DNA of 64,000 nt, taken from contig NZ_OZ061318.1 of assembly GCF_964063345.1 (NCBI RefSeq), positions 3,906,001 through 3,970,000 of the forward strand. Direction: 5' to 3'. This DNA is from Pseudomonas lini (GTDB lineage: Bacteria > Pseudomonadota > Gammaproteobacteria > Pseudomonadales > Pseudomonadaceae). The notes under the pieces were generated by a model. It saw only the letters and a program-made list of their open reading frames with translations, had not been told where the DNA came from and did no database searches. How positions within the stretch are numbered: position 1 is the first letter of the stretch; each line of letters starts with the position of its first letter. Made by a program: the position numbers and the translations under genes. Positions 38,970-48,575 of the stretch are shown piece by piece.

Positions 38970-40672
38970 TGGCCCATACCGCTCCGGCGATTGTCATTCT
39001 CGGCAATGGCAGCCTCGCGACTGCACGCAAGATTGCGCAGGTGTATCCGGGCGCACTGATCCATGGATTGGCCGAACGGGTCGCAGGCGCGGACCGTGTT
39101 TATCACGAGTTCGGCGCGACCCTGCGCGAACTCTATCAACAGGACACACCGATCATCGCGCTGTGCGCCGCCGGGATTGTGATCCGCACTCTGGCGCCAT
39201 TGCTGCTGGAAAAAGGTGCTGAGCCACCGGTGCTGGCCGTGGCCGAAGACGGCAGCGCGGTGGTGCCGCTGCTCGGCGGTCTCGGCGGGGTGAACGTCAT
39301 GGCACGGGAGATTGCCGCTGGCCTCGACGTTGCTGCGGCGATCACCACCAGCGGTGAATTGCGTTTCGGCACCTGCCTGCTCAATCCACCCGGCGGCTAT
39401 GCCTTGGGCGATCTGGAGCTGGGCAAGCGCTTCGTCTCGGACTTGCTGGCCGGTGAACACGTGCGCATCGAAGGCGCTGCGCCCTGGTTGGCGCAAGCCC
39501 AATTGCCAGAAGACCCTCAGGCGCATTTGTCGATCCATGTCGGCAGCGCCGAACGGACGCCGGCCGCCAATGAGCTGTTGATCTACCCGCGCAGTGTCTT
39601 GCTGGCGGTCAGCGCCAGTGTGGCGGATTTGCCCCAGGCGATTCGCGCGGCGCTGCGTCAGGCGCGAGTCGCCGTTCAATCGCTGGCGTGCTTGCTGGCT
39701 CCAGTCACGGAAATGGCCAACCCGACGTTGCGCGAAGCGGCGCTTGAGCTGGGTGTGCCGCTACGTTTTGCATCGGCTGCCAGCGATGCCAACGAGCTGG
39801 CTCGTACGGCTGTTCCCAGCGTTACGATTATCCCGATCGACGCGAATCTGGCGCTGGCGATCGCTGAACAACCGCTGGACATCGCACAGATCGGCCGCCC
39901 TCGCGGTCGACTGGCCGTAATCGGCCTGGGCCCGGGTGCTGCCGAATTGATGGTACCTGCGGTGAAGGCCGAACTGACCAGAGCCACGGATGTGCTTGGC
40001 TATGAAACCTATGTGCGCATGGCCGGCCCGTTTCGGCCGGATCAAGTGTTGCATTGCACCGACAACCGCGAAGAGATGCAGCGTGCCCGTCACGCCTTCG
40101 AACTGGCGGTCCAAGGGCGGTCGGTAATTGTGGTTTCATCCGGTGACCCCGGCGTGTTCGCCATGGCCGCTGCTGTGCTGGAAGCCTTGCATGAGTCGGG
40201 TGAGCCGGCCTGGCACAGTGTCGATCTGGAGATTCTGCCGGGGGTTTCCGCTTCCCTCGCGACCGCCGCTCAGGCCGGTGCGCCGTTGGGGCATGACTTC
40301 TGCGTGATGTCGCTGTCGGACAATCTCAAGCCGTGGTCGATCATTGAAAAGCGTCTGGACCTGGCCGCCGAAGCCGATCTGGCGTTGGCCTTCTATAACC
40401 CGATTTCACGTTCTCGGCCTTGGCAGTTAGGCCGTGCTCTGGAAATCGTCGCACAGCACCGTACGCCGCAAACCCCGGTGGTTTTGGGCCGTGATATCGG
40501 TCGGCCCGGCCAGACACTGCGGGTCACCACGCTCGGTGCGCTCACGCCGGAGCAAGTGGACATGCGCACCATGGTGCTGATCGGCTCGTCCACCACATGC
40601 GCGTTCCCCCGCGCCGAAGGTGGTGAATGGGTCTACACGCCGCGCTGGTATGGCACCAAGCCTGCCTCCTGA
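38969..40672 (+). CDS. cobJ: CbiG-CobJ fusion: precorrin-3B C17-methyltransferase with CbiG-like N-terminal domain
   Basis: 567 residues from ATG 38969 ([16 protein letters not shown]), which overlaps the cobI stop. Residues ~1-310 are CbiG-like (IIALCAAGIVIRTLAPLL; VVPLLGGLGGVNVMAREIA; TNPTLREAALELG-type segment). Residues ~320-560 are the CobJ/CbiH methylase (LAVIGLGPGAAELMVPAVKA; VVSSGDPGVFAMAAAV; LEILPGVSASLATAA). Long fused CobJ proteins of about 560 aa are, as I recall, usual in Pseudomonas. In the aerobic route CobJ does ring contraction and C17 methylation, so the CbiG half may be partly redundant. Confidence 0.92.
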   Translation: MAHTAPAIVILGNGSLATARKIAQVYPGALIHGLAERVAGADRVYHEFGATLRELYQQDTPIIALCAAGIVIRTLAPLLLEKGAEPPVLAVAEDGSAVVPLLGGLGGVNVMAREIAAGLDVAAAITTSGELRFGTCLLNPPGGYALGDLELGKRFVSDLLAGEHVRIEGAAPWLAQAQLPEDPQAHLSIHVGSAERTPAANELLIYPRSVLLAVSASVADLPQAIRAALRQARVAVQSLACLLAPVTEMANPTLREAALELGVPLRFASAASDANELARTAVPSVTIIPIDANLALAIAEQPLDIAQIGRPRGRLAVIGLGPGAAELMVPAVKAELTRATDVLGYETYVRMAGPFRPDQVLHCTDNREEMQRARHAFELAVQGRSVIVVSSGDPGVFAMAAAVLEALHESGEPAWHSVDLEILPGVSASLATAAQAGAPLGHDFCVMSLSDNLKPWSIIEKRLDLAAEADLALAFYNPISRSRPWQLGRALEIVAQHRTPQTPVVLGRDIGRPGQTLRVTTLGALTPEQVDMRTMVLIGSSTTCAFPRAEGGEWVYTPRWYGTKPAS

Positions 40673-40678
40673 ACCACA

Positions 40679-40697
40679 GCGGCCCTGTCGGGGCCGC
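40679..40697 (+). terminator. Terminator-like hairpin after cobJ
   Basis: GCGGCCC-TGTCG-GGGCCGC-type stem of 7 bp, followed by ATTAAAG. The T-run is weak. Confidence 0.6.
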
Positions 40698-41221
40698 ATT
40701 AAAGTCCCTGCCCTTTGGCTGCCTGCCCTTTAACTTCGATTGTTTCGACGATTGAGGCGTCATCTATTTCAACAGTTGTTGTCGGATTTATTACTCTTGC
40801 TGAGAAGAAGTTCGATCTGTTCGCGTAGTCCTTTTCTGTAGTTGAATGCCTCGATTTTGCGCATGGCGCGTAAAGCCGTTTGTTTGTTGCAGAGTTCAAT
40901 GTTCTGGGTTGTCTGGGCGCGTATGTAACTACTGTAATGCCAGGTTTTATTTTTTCCTGAGTTCAATTGTATTGAAATTAATTGAGTTTTTTCATGTTTG
41001 AAGTTTTCGTGCGCGCGATTTAGTTTGTTTCGTGTGAAGCGCTTGCTTTGCCATGTTGGTTTGGTTTCGTTCGAAAAGAATGCGAAATATTTGGCGTGAT
41101 TGCCGGGCGGTCTTTGTGCGCCTGAAAATAACGATCTTCATTGCTGGTAGAGGCCGGATTACTTGTTTTGTGTGTCCGGCTTTCAATATTTATTTGCCTG
41201 TATCGATGGCAGGAGAACATT
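40698..41221. other. AT-rich intergenic region upstream of the large toxin gene
   Basis: About 520 bases, clearly more A+T-rich than the cobalamin genes. On the minus strand, 40699-40966 has two overlapping frames that read like short coding pieces (RKIEAFNYRKGLREQIELLL and EIDDASIVETIEVKGQAAKG), possibly a decayed small gene joined by a frameshift. No homologue is recognised. The stretch 40970-41210 is T-rich on the plus strand and probably contains the toxin promoter. It marks the left border of the accessory island. Confidence 0.35.
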
Positions 41222-44200
41222 GTGTCTAATAGTCATTTCTATACCCCGCACGTGAGCAGTCACGTCAAGTTCGTTAAACTTTTTAAAGTTGCTGAGCTTG
41301 AGCGTGCTTTGATTTCGCACAAAGGGACGGCCGAGTACGAGGCTGTGTTCAGGTATTACTTTGGTTGCCTCGGTTTGCTCGATTCCCCCAGGCTGCTGGA
41401 GCCGCTGGGCCTGTTGAAGCAAGCTTTGGCTTCTTTCATCGGATCTGTCGGCCGACAGCGGCGAACCACAGCATCAATTTCCGAGAGCCCAACGCCCGAC
41501 TTGACCGATATCTACGAACGACTTGAAGGTTTTGAAGTTCGTCTCGCGAGCGGGGTCCGGCAGTTGCAAACTCCGGCAACCCAAGTGCCTGACAATTTGC
41601 ACTTCGTCTGGCTTGGCGGCGGTATCGGGGATATTCAACGCGACTATCTCAATATCTGGAAACAAGCGTTGGTCGGGCAGGGTTACACGCTCAAGCTTTG
41701 GTATGACAGCGATGCGCTGCTGGCTTACGAAACTAACCGGATTATCGTCCAGGCGGCCAAGGCTGATGCCATGCTTAATGGCGGACAGGCCAGTAGTACT
41801 GCTATTGAACTGGGCGACAAGTATGAAGAACGGGTCATCGCCCTCAAGCAACAAATGTTTGCGCACATTAACAAAGCGGTAGAAAGCGGCCAGAACGCCG
41901 ACGACGCCAGGATCGGACTGTTGGTTCGAGGCTACGGTCAAAATGAAGACCGTTTAAAAGTCCTGAGGGAAAGCAACCGCCGCAGCCTGGTGGCATTGGG
42001 TGAGGGCGGTATTGTTCTGCGCGATCTCGCCACCGAGGCGACACCGCTGTACTTGCAAGCTATCTACGCGAGAGAAATCAGCCTGCGTGGCAATTTTGCT
42101 GCTGCCTCCGATGTTGTGCGTGCCGAGGCGCTGTTCGCCGAAGGTGGCAGCTACGCCGATGTGGATAACCTGCCGCCGTTGCTGGAAACACTGGGCGGTG
42201 TGGATATCAGCCGGTTTGGTTCGGATGCACGCCTGGGTGTTCTGCAGTTGGTACTGGATGAACAACCCGAATGGATGCCGGGACGTCAGGCTGTGCGCGG
42301 CAGGTACACAAACTATCTCGAGCAAATTCCCCTGGAGCATCGCGCGGCATTGGAGCGTTTCGCCAAAAGCCGACCGCAGATCAGCGAAGTTTTCCACCCT
42401 CCGGTAGAGCGTAAGGTTCGGCCGGATGGGCTGCGAGCGGTCGCCGAGCAAAGCACGTTGAGCAATGCGTTCATGATGGCTCATCCCGGTTCCGCAATGC
42501 TCTTGGCTGTTCTTGATCGTTTCAGGCTCAACTATGAGGTGGTCGATGCCACCGCCCGGTTGGCCATTGAAAGAAAGATTGCGCTTATCGACGCTGAAGC
42601 CATCAGTGGCCTTGCCGAGGAGGTGGTCGAGAAAAGGTTCGGCCCTTTGCATGAGCTCCCAATGGAGGAAGAAATAGCGGTCAGATTTCTGGTTGAGGCT
42701 GCCGCCGCGTACTACAGCGACGGTATCCGTCCCCAGAGTGAAGTGACGATCTATCTGACCGGGCCTGCTGCGATGCGCGATGGACTGGGGGACTATGAAA
42801 AGATGCACTTCACCCCACGGGGCGCTGAAGCCTCGCGGGCTGAAGTCGCTATTCCGGCCATCGCAACCGTCAACCGGGCGACCGAGGAAGAGTTGGATCA
42901 TTCCTGGAAGGAGAACGAAAGCGACACCAGCCAATGGCTCAATAGAGAAAAGCAGCATTGGGAGGCGGGGCAGTTCAAGGCGCGCTATATCGGCAAACTG
43001 GATCAGTTACTCAAAAACCAGGCCATCCATTTCGACAATGGCTGGCCGGTGATTGAAGGTCGGCATGTGTTGTCGACTGACCTGCTGCAGTCCCTGGCGG
43101 GTCATCTTGGCAAACCATTTTTGCAGGCAATGAGCCAACGTGCCGAGGGTGAAGTAACGTTCGAACAGCAACTGTGGCTGAGTTTCGATGAACGGCGATC
43201 CATCATTGCGCAAGCGGTCGAGCTCCCGCCGTCGGCCTCTCCCAATGAGGCGGCGACTCGGGATTTGCCGATCGATGAATTGCTTCGCCAAATCGGCAAG
43301 GGATCCTTGCGGGTCGAGCAACTGAACCCTCTGCAGCGGTTGTTGATTGGAGCGCTGGTGGGGGCAAAGGCACTGGATCAACGCAGCTTTGATGTCGTCA
43401 GCGCCGAGTTGGAGAACCTGGCGAATACGGTGTCTGAGTTGGGCGTTTCTCATCGTTATGGGGCTATTGAACAGGCGCTGTTCAAGCTAAACCATCCGGC
43501 GTTTCTGGCAGGGTTGGCGGATACTTCCAACCCACACGCAGCCCTCTCCGAAACCAGTGTCGAACTCAAACGGCAGGCGCTCGACCAGCCTCTGACCCTG
43601 GTTGAGTGGGGGCGTAGGGTGGCCAAAATTCAGCACGTGGCGAAACTCGAATACCGCGACCGGATCAGCGAGCAAATGGGAGAGGTGCTGGCAAGCTTCG
43701 ATCATGGCAGTTTCAAAATGGTGCCCCAGGACTTGTTGCTCGAAGGCGCGGGCGATCGGGTTGCCGGGCGCTGTTACCCATTGGCGTTGGCCATGGCTGC
43801 TGCGCTTCACAAAGGCAATACGGCGGCAAACACCTTGCGCGAGCGTTTTTACCTGGCCGTCACTGAGCCTGAGGCCAATGATTCAAGGGTGTTTGTGAGC
43901 ATGATCGAAGAGCTGCGTGATGCACCTGTCGATGATATAGGTGAATCATTGGAGCGCTCTGATCTGACCCGGATCGTAGCGATGCTGAAAGAGAAAACAG
44001 CCACTACTACCATGATGCTCAACTCGGACAACCACTCAATGTTGGTGGCGAAAGTCTTCGAAGGCGAGCACAGCATTTATCTTCTCTACGACCCGAATTT
44101 CGGGATCTTCGAATTTGCTACACCGCTGGCGTTCAATGGTGCATTGACGCACTTTTTCATCAGCCAGCAGATGGCCAGGCATTACGCAGCCTTTGGCGAT

Positions 44201-47200
44201 GCGCAGAGGCCGACCTTTGATCTGATCGAGCTCGACACCGACAGCCTGAACAAGAGGGTGCTTGCGTCCGGTATCGAAGTTTCAAGCTTGTCCGCGCCAG
44301 GTGCTTTGCCTGAACAAACGCTATCACGGGTTCGACAACGCGTGGCCAGTGCCCGTGGGCGATCGCTGGTGAACAATGTAGCGCTGGGGAGCTCCTTGCG
44401 GGAGCTGGATGCACACTGGTGGGGAGAACAGATCGCCCAGGCGACAAGGCAGTTGCAGACCCAACACCAATTATCGGCGGATGCCGTCCCGTTGTTCGAG
44501 ACATTGGAGATTACGCCGAGCGGGGAATACAAGATCAGTCTGGTCGATCCCAAGGCTGGGCAGACCATGACGCATGTCACGACTGATGATCACCGGATCC
44601 TCAGGATAAAGGAGTTTCTCTCCGGGCTTTTCGAGACGTTGGCCAGCAAACAACGGGCGCCAGTCTCCGGGGGCGATCCGACTGAGGCAGGCAGTGTCCA
44701 TACGCTCAATGCCGGTTTCACCCTACAGGCTTTGATGAACGCGCTACGACATCATGAAGGCGCGGCAAGCGGTGGTGACAATGCGCTGACCACCGCCATT
44801 CGCCTGCATGCTTACGTGAACTATGCCCAACTGGCCCATGGCAACGTTGTGGATGTCATTGGCATTATCAAACTGGTTCGCCAGGCACTGGACGATGAAA
44901 AATTGATTGCCCGGACCAGCGCACCGCTTGTGCAAAGAGCCTTGGGGCATATTGCCAACGAAGGGGTGGGTACGGTGTTGGGACTGGTGAATGTCGGGTT
45001 TGATATTTACCAGTTGAACCACGCAACCAATGACATTGAAAAGGCCCAGTTCGGGACACAGTTGACGTTCGACTCCGCCAGCGTGGTATTGGCCGCCGCA
45101 GGCCTGGGCGCCGCACTTGCAGGTGCGGGCACGGTTGCTGCGGTATTGGGAGGCGCAGGGGTGATTCTGGGTGGGTTGGCGGTTGGCGTTGCTGCGCTGG
45201 CCGAAGGCTTTGCCACCATTGCGGAGGAGGCCAAGGAGGTCGGGCTGTTCTTTGACGGGCTCGAAAAGGCTTATTTACAAGGCGGTTATCACCTGGATAA
45301 AGCGACGAATGCCTGGATTGCACATCCATTACTGGTGTTCGCCGATCTGGATTTTCAGGATTCCACCGTCCGTTTCGACAGCCCGAAGCTATTCCCGCTG
45401 CGAGATCATTTCGGGGTTCCGGATTTCGATGTGGATTACGCACGTGCCACCGATATTCGCCAGAGTCTTGAGTTGCCCGGCTCGGCACCTTTCTCACCGC
45501 AGGCCGGGCAAACGATCGTGCTGCCCTGCACGCCCAAGACCTGGTACGGCTATGAATACAAGTTGCTGCCGTTTGTCACGTTTCGTCATGCCGGTGGATT
45601 CGACACGGCACGCCGGCTGGAGAAAAAGAACGAACAGGGGCAATGGCAGTTTCTGTTTTCGTTCTACTCGTTTCCCGGTGAGTACGTGGTCAACCGGTTG
45701 TACCCCGTATACAAGCCAACGGTTTTCAATGTTCGCCTCGACACCATTGAGCGCTCGTTGGTAGTGCCTGCTCTACCCAAACTGTGGCATGACATGATCA
45801 CTTACCGGATTGAAAGTGCGGGTGCTCAATGTTCCGTGGTGCTCAATCCAGGTGTTGCTCTTGAGCTAAATACACCACTCCACATCGCAGCTCGCTGGGT
45901 TCTACTCGCTCCCTGGCTGAAAGAGGCAGATGTTCAGATAGAGCCTTTGGGGCGCCTTGTGTCAGCCACGTTGGGTGTGAAATTTGGGGGTGGCGGCGTT
46001 CACGATGTGTTGCTAAAGCTGGCTGACAACAAGCTCATGCGCGTTGATCTTGTTGCCCTGCGGTTGGAGGTGGTCGAAGAAGATGCGGACCCGAAGCTCG
46101 GAGAGCAAGCGTTGTTGGACCATTTCAAATCACTGGCCCGTGAACATCGACTGGCCATGGCTTATACCCCCGTCCATGAGTTCCTGGTTCCATTCGAAAG
46201 TCCGGACGAACCCAGGACAGTCACCGCCTATTACGATTCGGCGCAGGATCGTTTTCTGTATATACGCGACCCGCAGGTGCTATTGGCCGATGAGGTTCTA
46301 TTGGGGGCGGTCGTGGAGGGTTCGGCTTACTTCTACAATCCCGAGACTTTCTACGTCTGGCAAGTTGATGCAACCACGGGAACTTTGATTCAGCGCTATC
46401 GTTTGCTTGTTAAAGATGACACGGCCATTGTCCGCTGTGAGGCCATGGCCAATGGCGGCATTCAGATCGTGCAGCAGCTCACTACAAAGAACGGCCAGAA
46501 CACTGAACTGACCTACTTGATCCATGACGGGGCAGTGTGGCTGAGTTCAATCACCCTGGGCCTGGTTCCAGCACTGCAGCCAGTGCTGGACGCGGATGTA
46601 CTGACTGATTGGAAGCAGGTGCTGGGCAACTATGTCTTGCCGCGGGAATCAGCGCATACAGTGAACTGGCATCCCGGTGCGCTGGTGTCGATTTGTTGGC
46701 AACTGGAGGACAAATATCGGGATTTGATCTGGGTTCGCAACAGTGACGGCTTGATCATCCGGCCGCCTGCCAGACGTCATCATTCGCGGGGATGGAAAGA
46801 CTCAATCAAGGCATTGACCGATCTACTGCTCATCGCTCCCGCTGGGGTCGAGGGTGAAGTGTTTGTTACCTATGACAGGTTAGCCGGAAGACTTGTGCGA
46901 CAGCAGAGGTCGGTGGTGAATGGCCGCACGCAATGGTCTTCCAGAGAAATCATCCCTGAGGGGTTGAAAAATGTTATCGCCGTTGAGCACGGCTATCTCG
47001 CGCTGACCGACACCAACCTCTTCTTTAATATGATGCCGGACGGGCATCTGCGCTTGGGCGGACTGACCGAAACCTGGTTCAAGAACCGATCCCAATGGTG
47101 GTCCGCACTGGCAACGGTGGCGACACAATACCCGGTATCGAGTTTTGCCATCCTTGGGTTGACTGGCTTTCAGGGCGATGCCGAATTGTGCGCCTGGTAC

Positions 47201-48304
47201 CTTGATGATCGACTGCTACTCGCTGACCTGGGGCAGGGGAAAGAAGTACGGTTGCTGAGTATTACCCCGGACAACCAGGCCGTCTGGCTGTTCGATCTTT
47301 CAACCGGCAAGATTGTCCGCCAGGGTTTTGTCGATCCGGACCATTTGGACGCGGCTTTTGCCCAGGGAACGAAGCTGTTGCAGGCCGGGGCATTGCCGGC
47401 CCCAATACAGGAATGGGTGTCCTGGACCTTTAGAGACGTGACGGTAGAAGGCGCTGGCCTGAGGGCAACGACCCTTGATGGCGTGGAGGTGGATTTACAG
47501 CACAACCAACCGGCAAGGATTACAGGCGTTGATACCCATTGGGTCGCGGCACTGGAGGGTGAATTGCATGAAGGCCTGGCGTCGCTGGCGAAGGAACATC
47601 GTTGCGCTGATTTTCTTTCTGTCAAAGACCCTGACTACTCGCAGTGGTACGTGGTCCGGACTGAACGGTTGATTCGGATTCCGCCAATTGCCACTGCTGC
47701 GCAATACGCGCTGGTGGGCACGCAGAATCAAACCAATGTGATGTTGCACGATCGCGGGGAGGGTTTCTTGCACACCTATCCGAAAGAAAACAAGGTCGGG
47801 CCCCTTGCCTATATTCAGCGAAACGCCGAAGTACTAACGGTCGAAGGGCCGAAGATGGGCAAGGACCTGCTTCCGTTGATTGCCGATGATGTCAGCATCC
47901 TGGTTCTCAATATGGGTCAAGGCTCAACAACCTGTCGGCTTACCAAAGCGACGTGGTTGAAACTTGAATCGGTCATCGTCGATTGCCGCTATTCATTGGA
48001 TCGCCCGCCTTCGGTTCCAGGAAAATTGACCTGGGATATCGTGGTTGCAGATCAATTATGGATGAACCGGGTCGATGAGCATTTGGTCATTGTTGATTCC
48101 GACAGCGGACACAGTTTGATCTTTCGTCACGTATTTGCGGTGGACCCAGCCCTGCGTGGAGATGTGTTTCTGGCATTGGGCGACTATCAATCCTTTGCGG
48201 TATCGACACTGGTCAGTGCTCTGCTCGCCAGAAAGGATACCGCCAATAGCGTATTGCTCAATAAGCTTTTGTCGGTCGGGAAAGTTGAAGCAGTCGTCAG
48301 TTAA
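41222..48304 (+). CDS. Large multidomain toxin: TcdA/TcdB-type glucosyltransferase + C58-like cysteine protease + TcdA/TcdB-type pore domain
   Basis: 2360 residues from GTG 41222, which has AGGAG at 41211-41215; the in-frame TTG at 41141 lacks such support. Residues ~115-420: glycosyltransferase with VPDNLHFVWLGG (122 on) and ASDVVRAEALFAEGGSYADVD. D297, R300, D313 and D315 reproduce the spacing of D270/R273/D286/D288 of C. difficile TcdB. Residues ~840-970: Cys-His-Asp order C851 (GRCYPLALAMA), H938 (DNHSMLVAKV), D957 (LLYDPNFGIFEF), as in the C58-like protease part of lymphostatin LifA/Efa1. Residues ~1283-1336: a Gly/Ala-rich hydrophobic stretch, then a TcdA/TcdB pore-like region to ~1500. 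The last ~850 residues are beta-rich and not recognised. No signal peptide. Predicted to enter host cells and glycosylate a target; sugar and target are unknown. Confidence 0.85.
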   Translation: MSNSHFYTPHVSSHVKFVKLFKVAELERALISHKGTAEYEAVFRYYFGCLGLLDSPRLLEPLGLLKQALASFIGSVGRQRRTTASISESPTPDLTDIYERLEGFEVRLASGVRQLQTPATQVPDNLHFVWLGGGIGDIQRDYLNIWKQALVGQGYTLKLWYDSDALLAYETNRIIVQAAKADAMLNGGQASSTAIELGDKYEERVIALKQQMFAHINKAVESGQNADDARIGLLVRGYGQNEDRLKVLRESNRRSLVALGEGGIVLRDLATEATPLYLQAIYAREISLRGNFAAASDVVRAEALFAEGGSYADVDNLPPLLETLGGVDISRFGSDARLGVLQLVLDEQPEWMPGRQAVRGRYTNYLEQIPLEHRAALERFAKSRPQISEVFHPPVERKVRPDGLRAVAEQSTLSNAFMMAHPGSAMLLAVLDRFRLNYEVVDATARLAIERKIALIDAEAISGLAEEVVEKRFGPLHELPMEEEIAVRFLVEAAAAYYSDGIRPQSEVTIYLTGPAAMRDGLGDYEKMHFTPRGAEASRAEVAIPAIATVNRATEEELDHSWKENESDTSQWLNREKQHWEAGQFKARYIGKLDQLLKNQAIHFDNGWPVIEGRHVLSTDLLQSLAGHLGKPFLQAMSQRAEGEVTFEQQLWLSFDERRSIIAQAVELPPSASPNEAATRDLPIDELLRQIGKGSLRVEQLNPLQRLLIGALVGAKALDQRSFDVVSAELENLANTVSELGVSHRYGAIEQALFKLNHPAFLAGLADTSNPHAALSETSVELKRQALDQPLTLVEWGRRVAKIQHVAKLEYRDRISEQMGEVLASFDHGSFKMVPQDLLLEGAGDRVAGRCYPLALAMAAALHKGNTAANTLRERFYLAVTEPEANDSRVFVSMIEELRDAPVDDIGESLERSDLTRIVAMLKEKTATTTMMLNSDNHSMLVAKVFEGEHSIYLLYDPNFGIFEFATPLAFNGALTHFFISQQMARHYAAFGDAQRPTFDLIELDTDSLNKRVLASGIEVSSLSAPGALPEQTLSRVRQRVASARGRSLVNNVALGSSLRELDAHWWGEQIAQATRQLQTQHQLSADAVPLFETLEITPSGEYKISLVDPKAGQTMTHVTTDDHRILRIKEFLSGLFETLASKQRAPVSGGDPTEAGSVHTLNAGFTLQALMNALRHHEGAASGGDNALTTAIRLHAYVNYAQLAHGNVVDVIGIIKLVRQALDDEKLIARTSAPLVQRALGHIANEGVGTVLGLVNVGFDIYQLNHATNDIEKAQFGTQLTFDSASVVLAAAGLGAALAGAGTVAAVLGGAGVILGGLAVGVAALAEGFATIAEEAKEVGLFFDGLEKAYLQGGYHLDKATNAWIAHPLLVFADLDFQDSTVRFDSPKLFPLRDHFGVPDFDVDYARATDIRQSLELPGSAPFSPQAGQTIVLPCTPKTWYGYEYKLLPFVTFRHAGGFDTARRLEKKNEQGQWQFLFSFYSFPGEYVVNRLYPVYKPTVFNVRLDTIERSLVVPALPKLWHDMITYRIESAGAQCSVVLNPGVALELNTPLHIAARWVLLAPWLKEADVQIEPLGRLVSATLGVKFGGGGVHDVLLKLADNKLMRVDLVALRLEVVEEDADPKLGEQALLDHFKSLAREHRLAMAYTPVHEFLVPFESPDEPRTVTAYYDSAQDRFLYIRDPQVLLADEVLLGAVVEGSAYFYNPETFYVWQVDATTGTLIQRYRLLVKDDTAIVRCEAMANGGIQIVQQLTTKNGQNTELTYLIHDGAVWLSSITLGLVPALQPVLDADVLTDWKQVLGNYVLPRESAHTVNWHPGALVSICWQLEDKYRDLIWVRNSDGLIIRPPARRHHSRGWKDSIKALTDLLLIAPAGVEGEVFVTYDRLAGRLVRQQRSVVNGRTQWSSREIIPEGLKNVIAVEHGYLALTDTNLFFNMMPDGHLRLGGLTETWFKNRSQWWSALATVATQYPVSSFAILGLTGFQGDAELCAWYLDDRLLLADLGQGKEVRLLSITPDNQAVWLFDLSTGKIVRQGFVDPDHLDAAFAQGTKLLQAGALPAPIQEWVSWTFRDVTVEGAGLRATTLDGVEVDLQHNQPARITGVDTHWVAALEGELHEGLASLAKEHRCADFLSVKDPDYSQWYVVRTERLIRIPPIATAAQYALVGTQNQTNVMLHDRGEGFLHTYPKENKVGPLAYIQRNAEVLTVEGPKMGKDLLPLIADDVSILVLNMGQGSTTCRLTKATWLKLESVIVDCRYSLDRPPSVPGKLTWDIVVADQLWMNRVDEHLVIVDSDSGHSLIFRHVFAVDPALRGDVFLALGDYQSFAVSTLVSALLARKDTANSVLLNKLLSVGKVEAVVS

Positions 48305-48321
48305 ATTTTGAAGGACACTCA

Positions 48322-48352
48322 CACACACACTGGACACTGTTCAGTGTGTGTG
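48322..48352. terminator. Hairpin after the large toxin gene
   Basis: CACACACACTG (48322-48332) pairs perfectly with CAGTGTGTGTG (48342-48352) around a 9-base loop, 18 bases after the stop. There is no T-run, so it may be a transcript-end stabiliser or a relic of the rearrangement that lies beside it. Confidence 0.5.
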
Positions 48353-48575
48353 GCTGTCGGCATCCTCCGGCAACCCGAGGTGTTGTCGAATGTTGATGGC
48401 TTTTGAACGATCCGGATCATGATCCGGCGGGTTCAACGTGTAGGTGTTGGCCGAGAGAATCTCCTGACTATCGAAGGTGATTCGCTTCTTGCGATCGTAT
48501 TGCCTTGCGTGGCCAAGATCTGGTTCGGGTTCGATTACTCGGCGCTGCCGTTTCTTTTCCTCAAGGAAAATCGCG
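48341..48575. pseudogene. Scrambled remnant of a second TcdA/TcdB-type pore domain (internal inversion)
   Basis: The minus strand 48341-48484 encodes KRITFDSQEILSANTYTLN and then PPDHDPDRSKAINIRQHLGL-PED. This aligns with residues 1383-1425 of the intact toxin (VRFDSPKLF..., VPDFDVDYARATDIRQSLEL-PGS). The plus strand 48485-48560 encodes AIVLPCVAKIWFGFDYSALP-F, aligning with toxin residues 1431-1451 (TIVLPCTPKTWYGYEYKLLP-F) at about 12 identities in 21. The two pieces are adjacent in the toxin but lie on opposite strands here. Flipping 48341-48484 in place restores the order. DNA identity to the toxin is low, so this is an old paralogue fragment. A 16-bp perfect palindrome (CCGGATCATGATCCGG, 48412-48427) lies inside it. 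Confidence 0.7.

Noticed and set aside
41141..41221. 27-residue N-terminal extension of the large toxin from TTG 41141, hydrophobic like a signal peptide
   Set aside because: GTG 41222 has an AGGAG site at the right distance; TTG 41141 has none, and the preceding stretch is AT-rich non-coding in style.
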